64,000 nucleotides of DNA. It comes from Nectonema munidae. Taxonomy: Eukaryota > Nematomorpha > Nectonematoida > Nectonematidae. The DNA lies in assembly GCA_030549495.1 (NCBI GenBank), contig JAUIRK010000196.1:186001-250000 (forward strand), read 5' to 3'. Below the pieces are notes generated by a model that did not search any database, was not told where the DNA came from, and saw nothing but the letters and a program-made list of their open reading frames with translations. This document shows positions 10,477-23,093 of the stretch, piece by piece. The translations under genes were made by a program, and so were the position numbers. The first letter of the stretch is position 1, and each line of letters begins with the position of its first letter.

Positions 10477-11417
10477 ATGTTGACTTTTCATTAAATGTAA
10501 GGAAGTGACACACAAATATCTCTACAACTAAAAACATGAAATCTTTGACACGCGGAAATTAGAACGTTCGTCATTGATGATCGATATCGAATATTTGATT
10601 TCAAATGGGTTTCCTTTGGAAAAAGAACTCACCACTATTCTTGCAAGTTGAAGTATTTTGTGATATTTCATGCAAATGACGAGTACAATTACTTTCACTT
10701 GTTCGAACTTTAATTACACCAAACACCAAGGGATATGAAAGTGCATAACTGACTGAAAGTACAAAATTAATGATGCCTCTAAGAAAATCGTATTATATCG
10801 AATAAATTTATTGTAAAATGACTTCATGTATTACGAAATTTGAAAATTATTGATTTTAAAACCATGCTTAACAATGTTAATACAAGAGGGGCAAGAAATC
10901 AGGCTTTGCAGTCATCTACTTCAATATTTTTTGAAAATAGTGAGAAAAGATAGGAAGTCAGAGAGTGATTGGATGTTTGTTGAAAATTTATGAAGTCAAG
11001 TGTGTGTTTGGGCAGAGGCTGCTAGAACATTTACCGTATTTTAACTATTATAACAAAGCCTTTTTTGTCAAAAATTAGGTTCAAAATTTTTGGAGTTTCT
11101 TACACATGAACAGCACTCTCGCAATGCAGTGTAACCAAGTAAGGAAATTTAACAGAAACAAAATCTTATGCATTACTGATATTCAAATGTAAACTAAACC
11201 TTTTTCAATTTTTGAGTCGCAAATAAAAACCAGAGATAATACACGTTAAAATACGGTACTCACATCGTATTTCAAAAGAGGAAAATAAAAATTCGTGCGT
11301 ACTAAAATACGAAGTGTATTTTAAGAGTTCAGACGTGTAAAAGAAAACCAAGAAGAAGCGGAAACTCAGGGAATGAAATAGAACATAGGTAAAAGAGATG
11401 AGAAGATAATTTATTAC
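10477..11417. other. Intron of epsinR-like gene, proximal part
   Basis: A/T-rich intronic sequence up to the donor at 11416-11417. No coding or repeat signal recognised. Confidence 0.5.
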
Positions 11418-11619
11418 CTTGTAAGTTCTTCTCCAGTATTTAGGATTGTCCTGATACATTCGCTTCCAGATGACAGACATGATTTCACTGCAATGCCCAT
11501 AATTGTATGTCGCTTCCGCTATCTCGTGCATTAATTTACCCGTTGGACCCCAGGCTTCGTCGTTCGTAGCTTCTCTTACTTTCGCTTCCAGGGGAGAATA
11601 ATTCATTACCACATTTGTT
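11418..11619 (-). CDS. CLINT1: EpsinR/CLINT1-like ENTH domain, first visible exon
   Basis: 202 nt, acceptor CTCTATAG before 11619, donor AAG|GTAATA after 11418. The first base completes a codon; 67 codons follow, beginning TNVVMNYSPLEAKVREATND and continuing through EAWGPTGKLMHEIAEATYNY to YWRRTYK. The pattern NVVMNYxxxExKVREATNDxxWGPxGxLM with WRRxYK is diagnostic of the epsinR branch of ENTH domains (CLINT1; Drosophila lqfR) rather than of epsin or AP180. It joins in phase 0 to the exon at 6654. The initiator exon, which in the family encodes about 15 residues ending near VDKA, was not found upstream; the preceding intron begins with a LINE fragment only about 20 bp from this acceptor. Confidence 0.93.
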
Positions 11620-11639
11620 CTATAGAGATAACGCAGTTT

Positions 11640-12035
11640 TATATTCAAGAAAAAAACATCCCCACTTAGGAGCCCGGGAAGGAAATTCGTTACACCAATC
11701 CTTTTTAACATATACATGTTAGACATACCACAGCCAACCAAACCCCACATTCATCTAATCACATATGGTGACGACATAACAATACCATCTACACACCGAA
11801 AAATCGCAACTGCACACCCAAAAATCTTAGGCATAACTTTCGACCCTAAACTGACATAGAACATGCACAAACAAACAACAAAAGACAAAGCCATCCAAAC
11901 TCCCAACGCCATCGAAGCACTAGCACACACCTCGCGGGGCAAAGATAAAGAGACACACATAAGCACTTACAAAACCATTACGCGACCAATAATGGAATAT
12001 GGTTCGTCGTTATGAGGACCCATTCTCTCGCATGT
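11640..12035 (+). mobile_element. LINE reverse-transcriptase fragment (Jockey-like)
   Basis: Plus-strand translation gives FVTPILFNIYMLDIPQP, then HLITYGDDITI (the RT active site, YGDD in place of YADD), PKILGITFDPKLT, GKDKETHISTYKTITRP and IMEYGSSL. This order (palm motif, FDxxLTF, then the TYKxxxRPxMEYGSSLWGP region) is that of Jockey-type LINE ORF2. A few stops interrupt it and both ends are missing. It is C/A-rich, unlike its surroundings, and lies about 20 bp outside the splice acceptor of the epsinR exon, in antisense. Confidence 0.8.
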
Positions 12036-12238
12036 ACATGAATAAACTCCAATATTATATTTTAGTGAACAATCAATATGGTTAAAAATATTAAGTGATG
12101 AATAATAATTAAGCCTAAATAAGAATATAAAAATGAGGGAAATTAGAACTTATCTCAAAAAATTCAAAAGTATGCAGGCAGATTAATGGCTCGAAGTCGT
12201 AGTGAGTACAGGGAAAGCAAATTACTTTCAATAATCAA

Positions 12239-12256
12239 TATATATATATATATATG
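12239..12256. repeat. (TA)n microsatellite
   Basis: About eight TA units. Confidence 0.8.
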
Positions 12257-12449
12257 TGTCGTGGTACAAATAAGAATCCGATATGATGGGCAATCTTATC
12301 GCGACAAATGCCAATAAAATGGCTTCTTTTTCCCTTTTCCATTTAGATTATTTATTTTTTGATACTTTTAATTATTGATTACATACACTTATATAAATAT
12401 AAGCAATCAGTTTTTTCATTTATAATTTTCAAATAGACTTTAATTTACT

Positions 12450-13405
12450 TAGAAGCAGTTTTGCGGAGTCTGAGATTTTAAGAGAAAGAAGTCGGAGTGA
12501 GTATTTTTTTTTAAGTATTTTATAAAATGAAAAAAAAGTTATGCATATGAAGTAGACTGAGATTAGTTTAAAGCTCTGAAAACGGGACACGTCAAGTAAC
12601 GTCAAATGGCATGTTTCAAATAAAAATTTTTTATAGTACATACTATGATGAAAATAATTAAAAAGGAATTAATAGGAAAAAATATTTTTTCTGATGATGA
12701 TGTACTTTACGAAACAAATTGTGATCTTTCAATTATTTTGAAGTGAAACTTGTCACACTCAAGGTCATAATTTTGTAGTACAATTAACATTGATTTCATA
12801 GTTTGATCAGTTGACATCGCATCCAAGGGAAGAATAATCTTCCATAGCTGAACAGATAAGGATAATCACGATACGGAATCGAATTCAGACCACCTGGATC
12901 GATAGCCCAAGCTCCTACCAATAGGCCATCGGCCGACTCAAACTTTTTTCAAAAACTTGAGGTATTATTCATAATGGAAAATATTCTTTCAAGTTTAGAT
13001 GTAATTTCAGAAAGCAAAGAATATATGCACCAACATCACAAAAACCTCAAAGACTTTTTTCTCCATCTATCAGATACAGAAACATTTTCTTTATTCTACA
13101 CATGCTCTTCAATTTATTTATTTATAGTAATAATAAAAAACGGTACATTAAAAAAAGACAGAACCTTCAAAATACATGTTAAAAACGGGACTGTCCAGTC
13201 TAGGTACGTATCGTCAGCATAAAAATTGAATGTCTCTTTACTCGAAGCCAGAGGTAAGAGTTAGAATTTGATTTTTTTTTTGGTATTTGGAGAAGGAATG
13301 AGATTTTATAATTCATTGGAGATCGAGTCCGATTTTAAGTACTTTAAGTCGGGTCGGATATTTTTCCTTAGACTCCGCGAACATCCTGAGCAGTGAAACT
13401 ATTTG
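12450..13405. mobile_element. MITE-like element with GCGGAGTC ends
   Basis: The left part reads AGTTTTGCGGAGTCTGAGAT and the right part, inverted, GATGTTCGCGGAGTCTAAGG. Inside both ends are further GTCGGAGT or GAGTCCGA motifs. The interior has no recognisable gene and contains a SINE at 12819-12943. Exact termini and target duplication were not resolved, so superfamily is open. Confidence 0.4.
12819..12943 (-). repeat. tRNA-derived SINE, family A (full)
   Basis: On the minus strand: box A-like TGGCCTATTGGTAGGAGC (12911-12928), box B-like GAATTCGATTCCG (12874-12886), then a tRNA-unrelated body ending CTTCCCTTGGATGC. The second half is about 80 percent identical by eye to 50161-50266, so two dispersed copies define the family. 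Confidence 0.75.
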
Positions 13406-13409
13406 GCTT

Positions 13410-15789
13410 ATTTTAATTTTTATAGTTTGCAAATATTTTATCACTAAAACATTTATTTTTAAAATTTAATTTTTTGTTAGGAGATGAGATCTGGTTTAGT
13501 AAAAATTTAAACTAAAATTATGGTTGTGAATATAAAGCTTTTAGTTTAACTATTATTATCAGTCGCGATGTCTTTACTTCTGCAAAAGTGAAAGAGTTAT
13601 CCCATTAAGTGAGATACGTGCAAAATATTCCATTTATTGGAACAAATGAAATTCCTTTTTTTTTTAAAGATGTAAATGATAATAAATCTATTGGACACAA
13701 ACTTCCTTCACTAAGCTGTGAATAAGGGAATGCAATTAAATAGAGTTTTTAGTGTGTCAAAAGAAAAAGAAATTAGAAGCGTGCGGAAAAAAAAATATAA
13801 TAATATGCAATTTATTTACTCCACGTGACATAAAAACCTGCTTTCTTTGCAGTATATTATATAGGAACATACATCACGTAAAAGCATCCACAGAAAAAAT
13901 TCTCTTCAAGACTACACAAAAATTGTTTGCACTCTTGTAGTTTTTTTTATATAGTTTATACGTTTTTTTAAAGCTATATTTTGAAGAGTAAAATTTAATC
14001 CAATGACAAATAAAATATAGAACGAAATGAAGTCATGAAAGCTTTTTACAACTTTAAAATAACTTTACTGTAATTTTTTTATTCTAAATTGTACATTTTT
14101 TTCAATAAAATTCTTCTTCTTCTTCTTAAGAAATGCATGAAAACTCTTTAAACCGGATTCTTAACAAACGAAAATCTATATACAGATACTCATTCTCCAT
14201 TTTTTGCACTTTAAATCATTGGTAAAACATTCTTGTCAAACTGTATATCTCTAATATGAAAATTAAATATTAATATAATAAAATTAATTAAATATGGTGT
14301 TAATAGTGAAAGTAAATTATCTGATATAAGTTAAAATAATTTCAAGAGATAAGGAAGAATAGTAATGAGTGTAAGAGAAAATCTTAACTAAACTAACCAC
14401 CTTATAGGTGTGCTATTTTTTTAAATCTATTTTTTGAATTATGCAATGATGTCTTAATTAATTTGATGTTTAATTAAGTTGTTCACATTTTTTAACACGA
14501 CCTCTAATATACTAGCGAAAATTGACCTCTCTTACGTTGAAAAGTTTCTTACAGTTAATACTACGTCTCCCATTCAGCCATTGGGAGTAATCCGTTCGTT
14601 CAAGGAACCATATCAAAGGTTGTTGATATTGTAACTTATCACTTATTAAGCACAAAAGAACTAAATGTCTATCTGCTCAGATCTAAACACGCAGCCACAT
14701 GTCAATCAAGTAGCAAAAATAAAGAATTTATCAATGTTGGAAAAAAACTAAATACCAAAGAACCTTTTTAATGACTTTTTCAAGATGTAATTAATTTTTT
14801 TATTACAATTTAATTTGTACTTTTGCAAAAATATGTGTATTTATTTTCATTTAGAATAAATATTGTGTGATTTTTAATTTAACTTTTATTATAATTTCAA
14901 AAAATATTTTAAGGTATTCGTTGAGACAAACGTATTTAGCAAAGAAACAAACGCAGACAAATATTTAGATTGGATCTCAAATAGAAATGCTTGTCAAAAG
15001 ATGGGTGCTGGCAAAACTTGGGTCAAAAAAGGGCAACGAATTTGTTATGACAAGGTTTTAAGGAACGAGTAGAAGGAATTTGAAAGAATTTTTTTCCCAC
15101 AATTATTTGCCTTTTAACGACAATCAAAATAAGAATAAAAAAAGAATACAAAAAATTATTAAAAAGGGGGAAATGGAATTTAATTTTAAGAGAGTAGTAA
15201 AAAATGGCAGACCTTCGAGAAACTCTATTATTGTTTCTTTTAAAAATAATAATGGAGTAGTTTACAAAATAAAAGGTGTAAATTTTATTTAGGTGAAATT
15301 AAAGAAATTTTGGAAACCAAATTAGCAGTCAAAAGAGAGCGAAAAATATCTAGAATGAACTATTAACAATAAAATATCTAAAACAATATTAACAGAAAAT
15401 ACCTAATAACACCAGTTACTTCTTTTTTATAAATAACAAATGTTAAAAATGTTAGCAAGATAAAAAAATATTTTGAGAAACAGTTTTGAGCATAGAGTAC
15501 TTTCGACATTAGATTTTATAGGTTACTTCTATTCCTTAAGAAACAAAGTTTAATAAAGTATAAAATTTGAAACTGATTTAGAGATAAGTAATACTAGTGG
15601 AACAGTTAGAAAAGGAAGGGATAATCACTCGTCCACTGTCTCCCGGCTTCTCCAAATTTGTCACTGTACTGCATAAAATGTAAAAAATTAAAGAACAAAA
15701 TGTAATAAAACAAATTTAAACTATTAGAAGTATCACTTTTATTACCTAGTGCAGTAACACTAAAAACAGTTTTATATTTTATCACTTTG
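13410..15789. other. Non-coding A/T-rich region
   Basis: No convincing gene. Small open frames here (for example 15080-15292, which reads RVVKNGRPSRNSIIVSFKN) are Lys/Asn-rich; that one weakly recalls the RRM-like part of a LINE ORF1 but is too short to call. A (CTT)n run lies near 14111-14126. Confidence 0.45.
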
Positions 15790-15794
15790 ATGGT

Positions 15795-15956
15795 TGTTAT
15801 ATTATCTATTTTTATTGTATTTGTTTCTTTGCTCTGTTTTGCTCCATTCACCTAGCTACTACAACTCTAATTATAGTGGAGACGTAAGTAATTAATCTTG
15901 TGTGTTTTAGACTGTTAATAAAAGCTTCCTAAGTTTTACTCCTTTGTTCTACAACA
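15795..15956 (+). repeat. 5-prime LTR of the Gypsy-type element
   Basis: Begins TGTTATATTATCTATTTTTA and pairs with 18543-18717. Contains AATAAAAG near its end, as does the other LTR. Confidence 0.85.
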
Positions 15957-18542
15957 TTTAATTTTATTAACAAATTTAGAGTAATGGATCGGTTACTAAA
16001 ATCTGAAAGATTGGATGCAGATCTTTCAAGTTCAAATGCCTCGAAAGAATACCTAAACTGGCAAAAGACTTTAGAAAATTTTCTTTCTGTTCTACCTAAT
16101 GAAGGATTAGATAATCTCAGCGTTCTCACAAACTTCGTCAGTCCTAAAGTTTATGAGTTTATCGAAGAATCATAAATTTCCAGGAGTGCGATATGGCTAC
16201 ATTAAAAGAACTTTATGAAAGCCAAAGGCTACCCGATCGAAAAAAAGTGTGTGTGAATAGATATTAGTTGCCACTAAGAAATCATATTTTTGATTTGAGG
16301 TGAGTCGACAGAATTGTCCAGCTCGATACTCTACTTGCAATAATTGTAAGAAGGTCCATTTTGCGAAAGTTTGCAAATCGCAAGAAAAAAGACTCAACCT
16401 AGAAATGTTGTAGCTGTTATTCCAAAAGTGCCTACCTTGTGCGCTGTATCTCCGATTCCTCTATCCTTGGAAAGTTTCTGTATACAACTAACTATTAGCA
16501 ACTGTACAGTTTCAGCTCTGAAAGCTTTATCTATCCAAATCTTGTCAATTCTCTTCATATTCGCATGTATCCCAAATTGCGCAAGATTTCTATGACACAA
16601 TCCTCACTTCAAGCCGAGACAACAGGATACTGCTATCTTAGCTTTTACTTTAAGGGCCATAAATACGAAAATATTAAAGTTGGTGTGTTTCCTGGTCTAT
16701 GCTCAGAATTAATTCATGATTTAGATTTCCAAAAATTACATTCCAGTATCGTATTTTCTCATAAAGAACAAATCCAACCGTATAATGGACTAACCTCGAT
16801 AAAAGCAAAAGTGTCTAGAGTTTTTGGAAACCTATCTCCAAACATAAAGCCGATAGCTATAAAGCCTCGAAGGTTCAACAAAAATGATCAAAATTTAATT
16901 ACCTAAGAAACGAATCGCTTGCTCAATGAAGGTGTTATCGAGCCTAGCAGTTCCCCATGGAGAGCTCGGGTGTTGATCATTACTAGTGGCAACAACAAAA
17001 ACATGGTAATTGACTATTCCCAAACTATCAACAAATATACAACACTATTGACTTGAAGAATGCCTATCACTAAATAAAAATTCAGGACGATGAGAAAGAG
17101 TATACTGCCTTACAAGCCGAAGGATCCAATTTACACGCATACCGTTTGGTGTCCCAAATGGTGTCTCTTGTTTCCAGCGCACTATTGACTCGATCATAAA
17201 AGACAATCTGCGGAAAAGACGAAAAGGATCATGGCATCAATCTGGATAAGTTTTTGGCTTCAGCTCGTCTTCGCAATATTATATTCAATGTGCAAAAATG
17301 CTCTTCATCAACTCGTTCGAAAACGCTTCTTGGTCATGTTATAAAGGAAGACAAAATAAGCCCTGATCCAAGTCGCTTGCGTCCTTTGCAAGAGTTACCC
17401 GTACCTAAAAAATCTAAAGGGTCTTCTTAAAGTTTTAGGATTGTTTTCCTATTACTCCAAATGGATAAAGGATTTTTCTCGCAAAATTCACCCATTGACT
17501 TCTGCTTCGACTTTTCCTCTATCTAATGAAGCTTACGAGCAGATCAAAGCTGATAAAGATTCTCCTGTGTGTGCTATTGATGATGAAATTCGTTTAGAAA
17601 TTGAAACTGATGCTTCATATTTCGTAACTACTGTTACCCTTAACCAAAGAGGTCAGGTCGCTCTGTAGCTTTCTTTTCACGAAGGTTACAGCAAGTTGAA
17701 CAAAGGCATTCATCAATTGAAAAAGAAGCTCAAGCTATCGTCTAAGCCATAAAGCACTGGAGACATTATTTAATTAGTAGACATTTTACTCTTAAAACTG
17801 ACCAGAAATCTGTAGTCTATATGTTTGAAAAAGATCATTCAAGTAAAATTAAAAATGACAAGATAATGAGTTAGCGTGTTGAACTTTAGTGTTACGATTT
17901 TTACATAGTTTATAAGCCTGTCGAAGATAACATCCCTCCTGATGTCTTTTCTGTCTGGAAAACAATTTTATTATGCCTCAAAGAAAAAGGATATGACGTT
18001 TCCCAATGGCAAGAAGTGATGTTAGATACTCTGCATTCTATTCGTACCTTACTTAACACCTCTATAAATGCTACTCCGCATGAACGTGTTTTTAAGCATC
18101 CTCGGCGTATTTGTACTGGTCCATCTCTCTTCTTGGCTTCTTTCTCCTGGTCGTGTTTTAGAGGAATATCCGTACCAAAAAAACGATCCTCTCATTGATG
18201 AAGTAGAACCGCTTCATGCTAACTTGGAATATGCCTTTATCAGACATAGTGACGGTAGAAAGCAAACGGTGTCTATCCGACATCTTGCCCCAACAGGTGG
18301 AGTTAATGATATACAAATTGGGCACCAAGAACCGAAGATAACCGAGTATGGATTCTGGAAGTTTGACGAAGGACGTTGAAGCTTTTCCTGTCAGTTCAGA
18401 AAAGGATGTAGAAACCGATATGTCCATTGGAAAAGCACCGAAGGAATCCTCTGATCTAGTCTGAAGGTCTAGTGGCACGCGCCATGCTTTGGACAAATTA
18501 AATTTGTAATAGCTGACGATCTTATTTTAAGAAAGGGGTGAA

Positions 18543-18717
18543 TGTTATATTATCTATTTTAATTGTATTTGTTTCTTTGCACTGTTTTGCTCCACTCATC
18601 TGGCTACAACACCTCTAATTATAATGGAAACGTAATTAATCTGGTGTGTTTTAGACTTAAATTTGTTAATAAAAGATTCCTAAATTTTAGTCCTTTGTTT
18701 TACAACCATGGTCAAAT
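18543..18717 (+). repeat. 3-prime LTR of the Gypsy-type element
   Basis: Begins TGTTATATTATCTATTTTAA. It is followed at once by the ATGGT duplication at 18718. Confidence 0.85.
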
Positions 18718-19324
18718 GAGTTATTATTCAAATTCAAAAATATTCTATTTCTGCTTGAATTAAAGGACATAAAATTGCATCAAAATAAGAATATTAAGCT
18801 CTTAATCACACAAAGCCAAAAAAATTTATTTCGACCTAAATTGTAATCGCGACCTATGGGAATCACTGAGTAAACAAATAATCATTTACAAATTTTAAAT
18901 TCGAAATAAAGAAAAAGTGAAAGTAAACGAACAAAATCTCATTTAAAATAATTATAAAGAAATGCGAGACAGAGTTAGAATTGAATATTTAAAACTACAA
19001 TATTATCTTTATTATAATAACTGCTGTATAAAAGTGCCTTTTAGGTAGGAAAATTGAAAATAATATTTATATATCTTTGTTTAGATTTATACTCACTCGA
19101 TTTAAACAAAGTACAAAAATTTTAAAAAATATTTCTTACACTTTTTCCGTAATCTCTCTAATTTTCCACATTGAAATCATTAATAAAAAAATAAAACTGG
19201 AACGAAATAAAATGATAAAAAAATTAATTTTAATTATTTTTCGTTGCACGAATTCTAAGTAATAAAACATTAGACTAAGAGAAAAATTAAATACTTTTGA
19301 TATAATAAAAATTCGAAAATGTCT

Positions 19325-19480
19325 TTTAAGGAAAGGTAAAGGTATCGTGGGGTGTTTTCATTGAAAGGGCACAATTGCGCCGCTTGTATCGAACTATAAA
19401 GAAAGTAGGCTTGATGCGGGATCGAACCCAAGACCTGTATTTTTATGCATCTATCAACTTGGGCAAATCAAAAGTTGACA
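19325..19480 (-). repeat. tRNA-derived SINE, family B
   Basis: On the minus strand: box A-like TGCCCAAGTTGATAGATGC (19447-19465) and a good box B GGGTTCGATCC (19419-19429), followed by a tRNA-unrelated tail. The 18-bp spacing between boxes is short, so the tRNA part is altered. Only weakly similar to the SINE at 12819-12943. Confidence 0.6.
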
Positions 19481-22480
19481 GATATTCATTATTATTTCTT
19501 CACACATTAGCATAGACAATGAAATATTATGCTTTGTTACATACTTTTTTTTTTATCAAATACAATACATTTTTGAAATAATATCTCAGCTCTTCTTAAA
19601 ACTCTTTCTACAGACTTGTTATTTTTAAATGAATTTTTATTGAAAATAATGAATTTACACAAATGCTTTAAATTTATCATTTGTTTAATCTCATACTTTT
19701 TTCCATTACGACTTAAAATTAAGATTTTATAGAGCTTTTTCTAACATTTAGATGTTTATAAGTAAAAGTTTTTTACAGGTATAAGTTTATAATACATTTC
19801 TTTTTAATCAAATTGTATTTCTAATTAAAAAAAACCCAAGTCAAAATATAAATTATAATTTAAACCAACCCAAAGTAAAATAAAATTTCATTTTTATTTT
19901 AGTGTCATCAATTAGGATCACTCTAATATATACAGTTTCAAAACTTTACAAAAAAAACATATTAAGATCAGTTTTTAATATACGTCAGAGGCAGCATAAC
20001 TCATCATGCTTCACCATCAATAATTTATTAAAATAAGAGATATAAATTATTTTCAGCTAAAAAATGTATATATAAATATACAACATATTTGCTGAAATTT
20101 TCTTAAAATGGTTAACTTTTAGACATAAATCTACAGAGTATTCATTAAGATCTTCGTTAAAGTTCACAATTTCACATGGTATAATATCAAGTTCCAAGAA
20201 ATTTCAAAAATATAAGTTTTGGAATGAGTTTTTAGAATGAACCAAATTTTAAGAAAATTCCTTCTACAAATTTAAAATTATTCTCAAAAATTACTTCATG
20301 GAGAACTATAAAAGTAATTTTGATATAAATAATTGTTACATATGTTCGAATTAACTGTAATGTTTAACGATTTTTTTGGGCTTTAATGTTTATCGACTGT
20401 TTTATTTAGCGGTTGTGCCATATTTTTAATTCTATTTTATATCAGAGGCTATATTCGTTTTTTCTCCTAAATAAATTTCTTCTCCTTTTTCTTCTTAGAG
20501 GAATTTAGTTACTGATCATTATACGAATGCATAGAATTTTTCCATAATGCATTACTTCGCTTAATATTTTCACTCGAATGATGAATTACTCGAAATTAGT
20601 TACTATTATTAGTTTACCATTTAATAATGCGTTGATTCTATCCATGTTTTTCAAAGGAATTTGATTAGTTTCCCTTTTGAAAGAAAGTTTGTGATGCAGT
20701 TTCAATGTCTAAGTTGAATATGAATTCAGTCAGAAGAATAATGTCTTGATCCAGAAGTAGTCAAAAAATATAGTTGTTCATGTCAATGATAAAATAATCT
20801 TAGTAACTAAAATTGGGTCTTTCTTAAAGATTGCAGCGTTTAGTGGGTTGTTTTTCTGTTTTTGTATGAAGTTCATTCCTCAATAATGAGATAAATAATT
20901 GCAACGTAGTGATTTTTGTTACTGTGTGATAATATCATTAAATATACATGAGAAGATGCTCTCTAGTGTTAAAAACCTTTTATAAAAACCCTATATATGT
21001 ATGAAGAAGAGAACAAAGTCCAATATATTAAAAAACATAGAGGCATTGCATTTTAAATTTACTTTTTTCAAATACACTTCTAAGCTTGTTCTATGCCTTC
21101 TTAAGGTTAATATCAACTCTCCAAAACACACAAATGCTAACTAACTTTAGTGTGTGCCTCTTTAAAATTAAATCATCTGTTTTAAACAAACAAATGTTAA
21201 ATAATTAAAAAATTTTGTTCAAAATTTTGGTGAAGTTTTTCACAATGGAGCATACATAAAAATGACTTCATAGTTCTACTCACTATGTGGTTATGTATAG
21301 AAATATCATAACCTTTAAAGATTTGATATTTTTTTAAAATTTAATTCAAAACAAAATCAAAAGTATTGTGTAACTTTATTCTCAAAAACAGAACTATTTA
21401 TGATATCTAATTACTCAAACTATATAAACAACCAATTTTAAACTGCTTTTTTATCCTCACAAAGAATAAAAAAGACAACTCTAAATTCTCTACAAAGTTT
21501 AATTTGCAATGTAGGTACTATTGAAAAGTATAAATTGGGATTCATTTTTACGTTTCCTTGAGAAATGTAGTTATGAAAGAAAGAAAATATTTTAAACTCA
21601 AAAAGTAAAACTCATTTACACAAACGCTAAGATTTTTTAAATTTAAACTTTTTCAAAATAATAATTTAAATTTAAGAGATATTTTTAAAGTTTATCTTAA
21701 TGTGATACCGTCGAATCATATTTAAAAAGCCAAAAAATGGCAAATTTGACGTATCATAAAAATTTAAGTTATATTCTAAGTAATATCAAACAGCTTAGTT
21801 AGAGCTTTAATTTGACATGTCACTTGTGTAAAACGGTTAAGAAACAGAAAAGTTATAAACAAAAATAACAAAATAAAAAACGTATAAAATTTAAACTAAA
21901 AATCTAAAATGTAATAGTACTTAGATGTTCAATAGAACTCTTTATAGACAAAAGATTTTTGCATGCATATGCAAATTTTGTAATAAAATTTTTTGAAAAT
22001 TCATTCTCAAAAAACTAGTATATTTCAACTCTAAAAATTTATAATTAACACTATTGATCATAAATTGTATTGTCAAAATAACTAACATAATACTAATACT
22101 CAAAAATAAATATTAAAATCAATTTTTGCGTGTAAATAGTTTTCAGAAATAAAAATGTTTCATTTTAAGTGTTGTTCTTTTTGAGGTAATTACAATTGAT
22201 TGATATTCACTTGATACTTCATGTTAATAATAAATTTTTATTATAATCAATAAAATATAAGTAAAAGATATGTTTTGATTGCTAAACTATGATAGTTTTT
22301 TGAATGAAGGTATATGTGAAGAAACTAATATATTTTAAACTAAAATTTTGAATGTGTTTCCTTATTCACCCATATGAAGTTTTTGTTAAAATTATTCATA
22401 AGCATTATAACTTCTGAACGCTAGAAAAACTTTGTGAATTGATAATGAAGTGAAATAGATTCATAGCGACGGGTTTTGTT
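19481..22480. other. Featureless A/T-rich region
   Basis: Three kilobases with no open frame of note, no recognised repeat ends and no splice-flanked coding segment. Oligo-A and oligo-T tracts dominate. Confidence 0.55.
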
Positions 22481-22628
22481 ATGAAATGTCGTGTGATGAA
22501 GTATCGCGTGATGAAGTATCGTGTGATGAAGTCTTATGTGATGAAGTATCGTGTGATGAAAAGTTGTGTGTAGAAGTGTCGTGTGATAAAATTTCGTGTG
22601 ATGAAGTGTCGTGTGATGAAATGTGGTA
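22481..22628. repeat. 15-bp tandem array
   Basis: About nine to ten consecutive units of the type GTGATGAAGTATCGT, with variants such as GTGATGAAGTCTTAT and GTGATAAAATTTCGT. The 15-bp period is strictly kept, so the array is translatable as a five-residue repeat (VMKYR) but nothing around it suggests a gene. The complementary strand has a TTCATC every 15 bp, which recalls the TTCATC-rich arms of the fold-back element at 47247-47824. Confidence 0.85.
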
Positions 22629-23093
22629 ACACTCGATGATAAACTATAGATTTAAAGATTTTTTATTTGTAAAAGAGGAACTTCTTTTTCACGTTCAAAA
22701 TCTTTTTGAAACACCCAATATTAGATCATTACACCACTTCCTAGTTCATTAGAACATGGTAGATCTTCCATTTAATCAAGATACATTTTTTTTAAATTAT
22801 TTCTTTTGATCACACGTTCTCTTTTCAATTGGTTTTCAGGTTGCTTCCTTCTTTGATACTAATCTTCAAAAGATTTTATAATATGTTTTCTTTTTTTAAA
22901 TAAATATTTCATACCCAAGATGATTGAAGAAAGTATTATAGGCCAAAATATACAAAAAAAAAAGTATTTTTTTCTATATAACTAATATACAACGATTTTT
23001 TGAAAATTCTTTACCGAACTGATTCAGGCATACATCACTAAATCAATTGCCACTACCAGATATTTTTTAACCGTATTAGCCAAAATGAAATAC

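Larger units (their letters stand above)
15795..18717 (+). mobile_element. Old Gypsy-type LTR retrotransposon, broken
   Basis: LTRs at 15795-15956 and 18543-18717 both begin TGTTATATTATCTATTTT and agree at roughly 88-90 percent by eye. They are flanked by a perfect 5-bp duplication ATGGT (15790-15794, 18718-18722). Parts in order on the plus strand: gag-like (about 15984-16400), protease-like region (about 16600-16760), reverse transcriptase (about 16920-17450), RNase H (about 17560-17880), integrase C-terminal part (about 18010-18380). This is the Ty3/Gypsy order. The copy is broken in many places, about ten or more by eye, and is shorter than whole relatives. LTR divergence indicates an old insertion. 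Confidence 0.88.

Noticed and set aside
15080-15292. 70-codon frame with RVVKNGRPSRNSIIVSFKN
   Set aside because: Weak resemblance to a LINE ORF1 domain only; too short and Lys/Asn-rich to call.
22481-22628. Regular repeats resembling a CRISPR array
   Set aside because: The 15-bp units are contiguous with no spacers, and the genome is eukaryotic.
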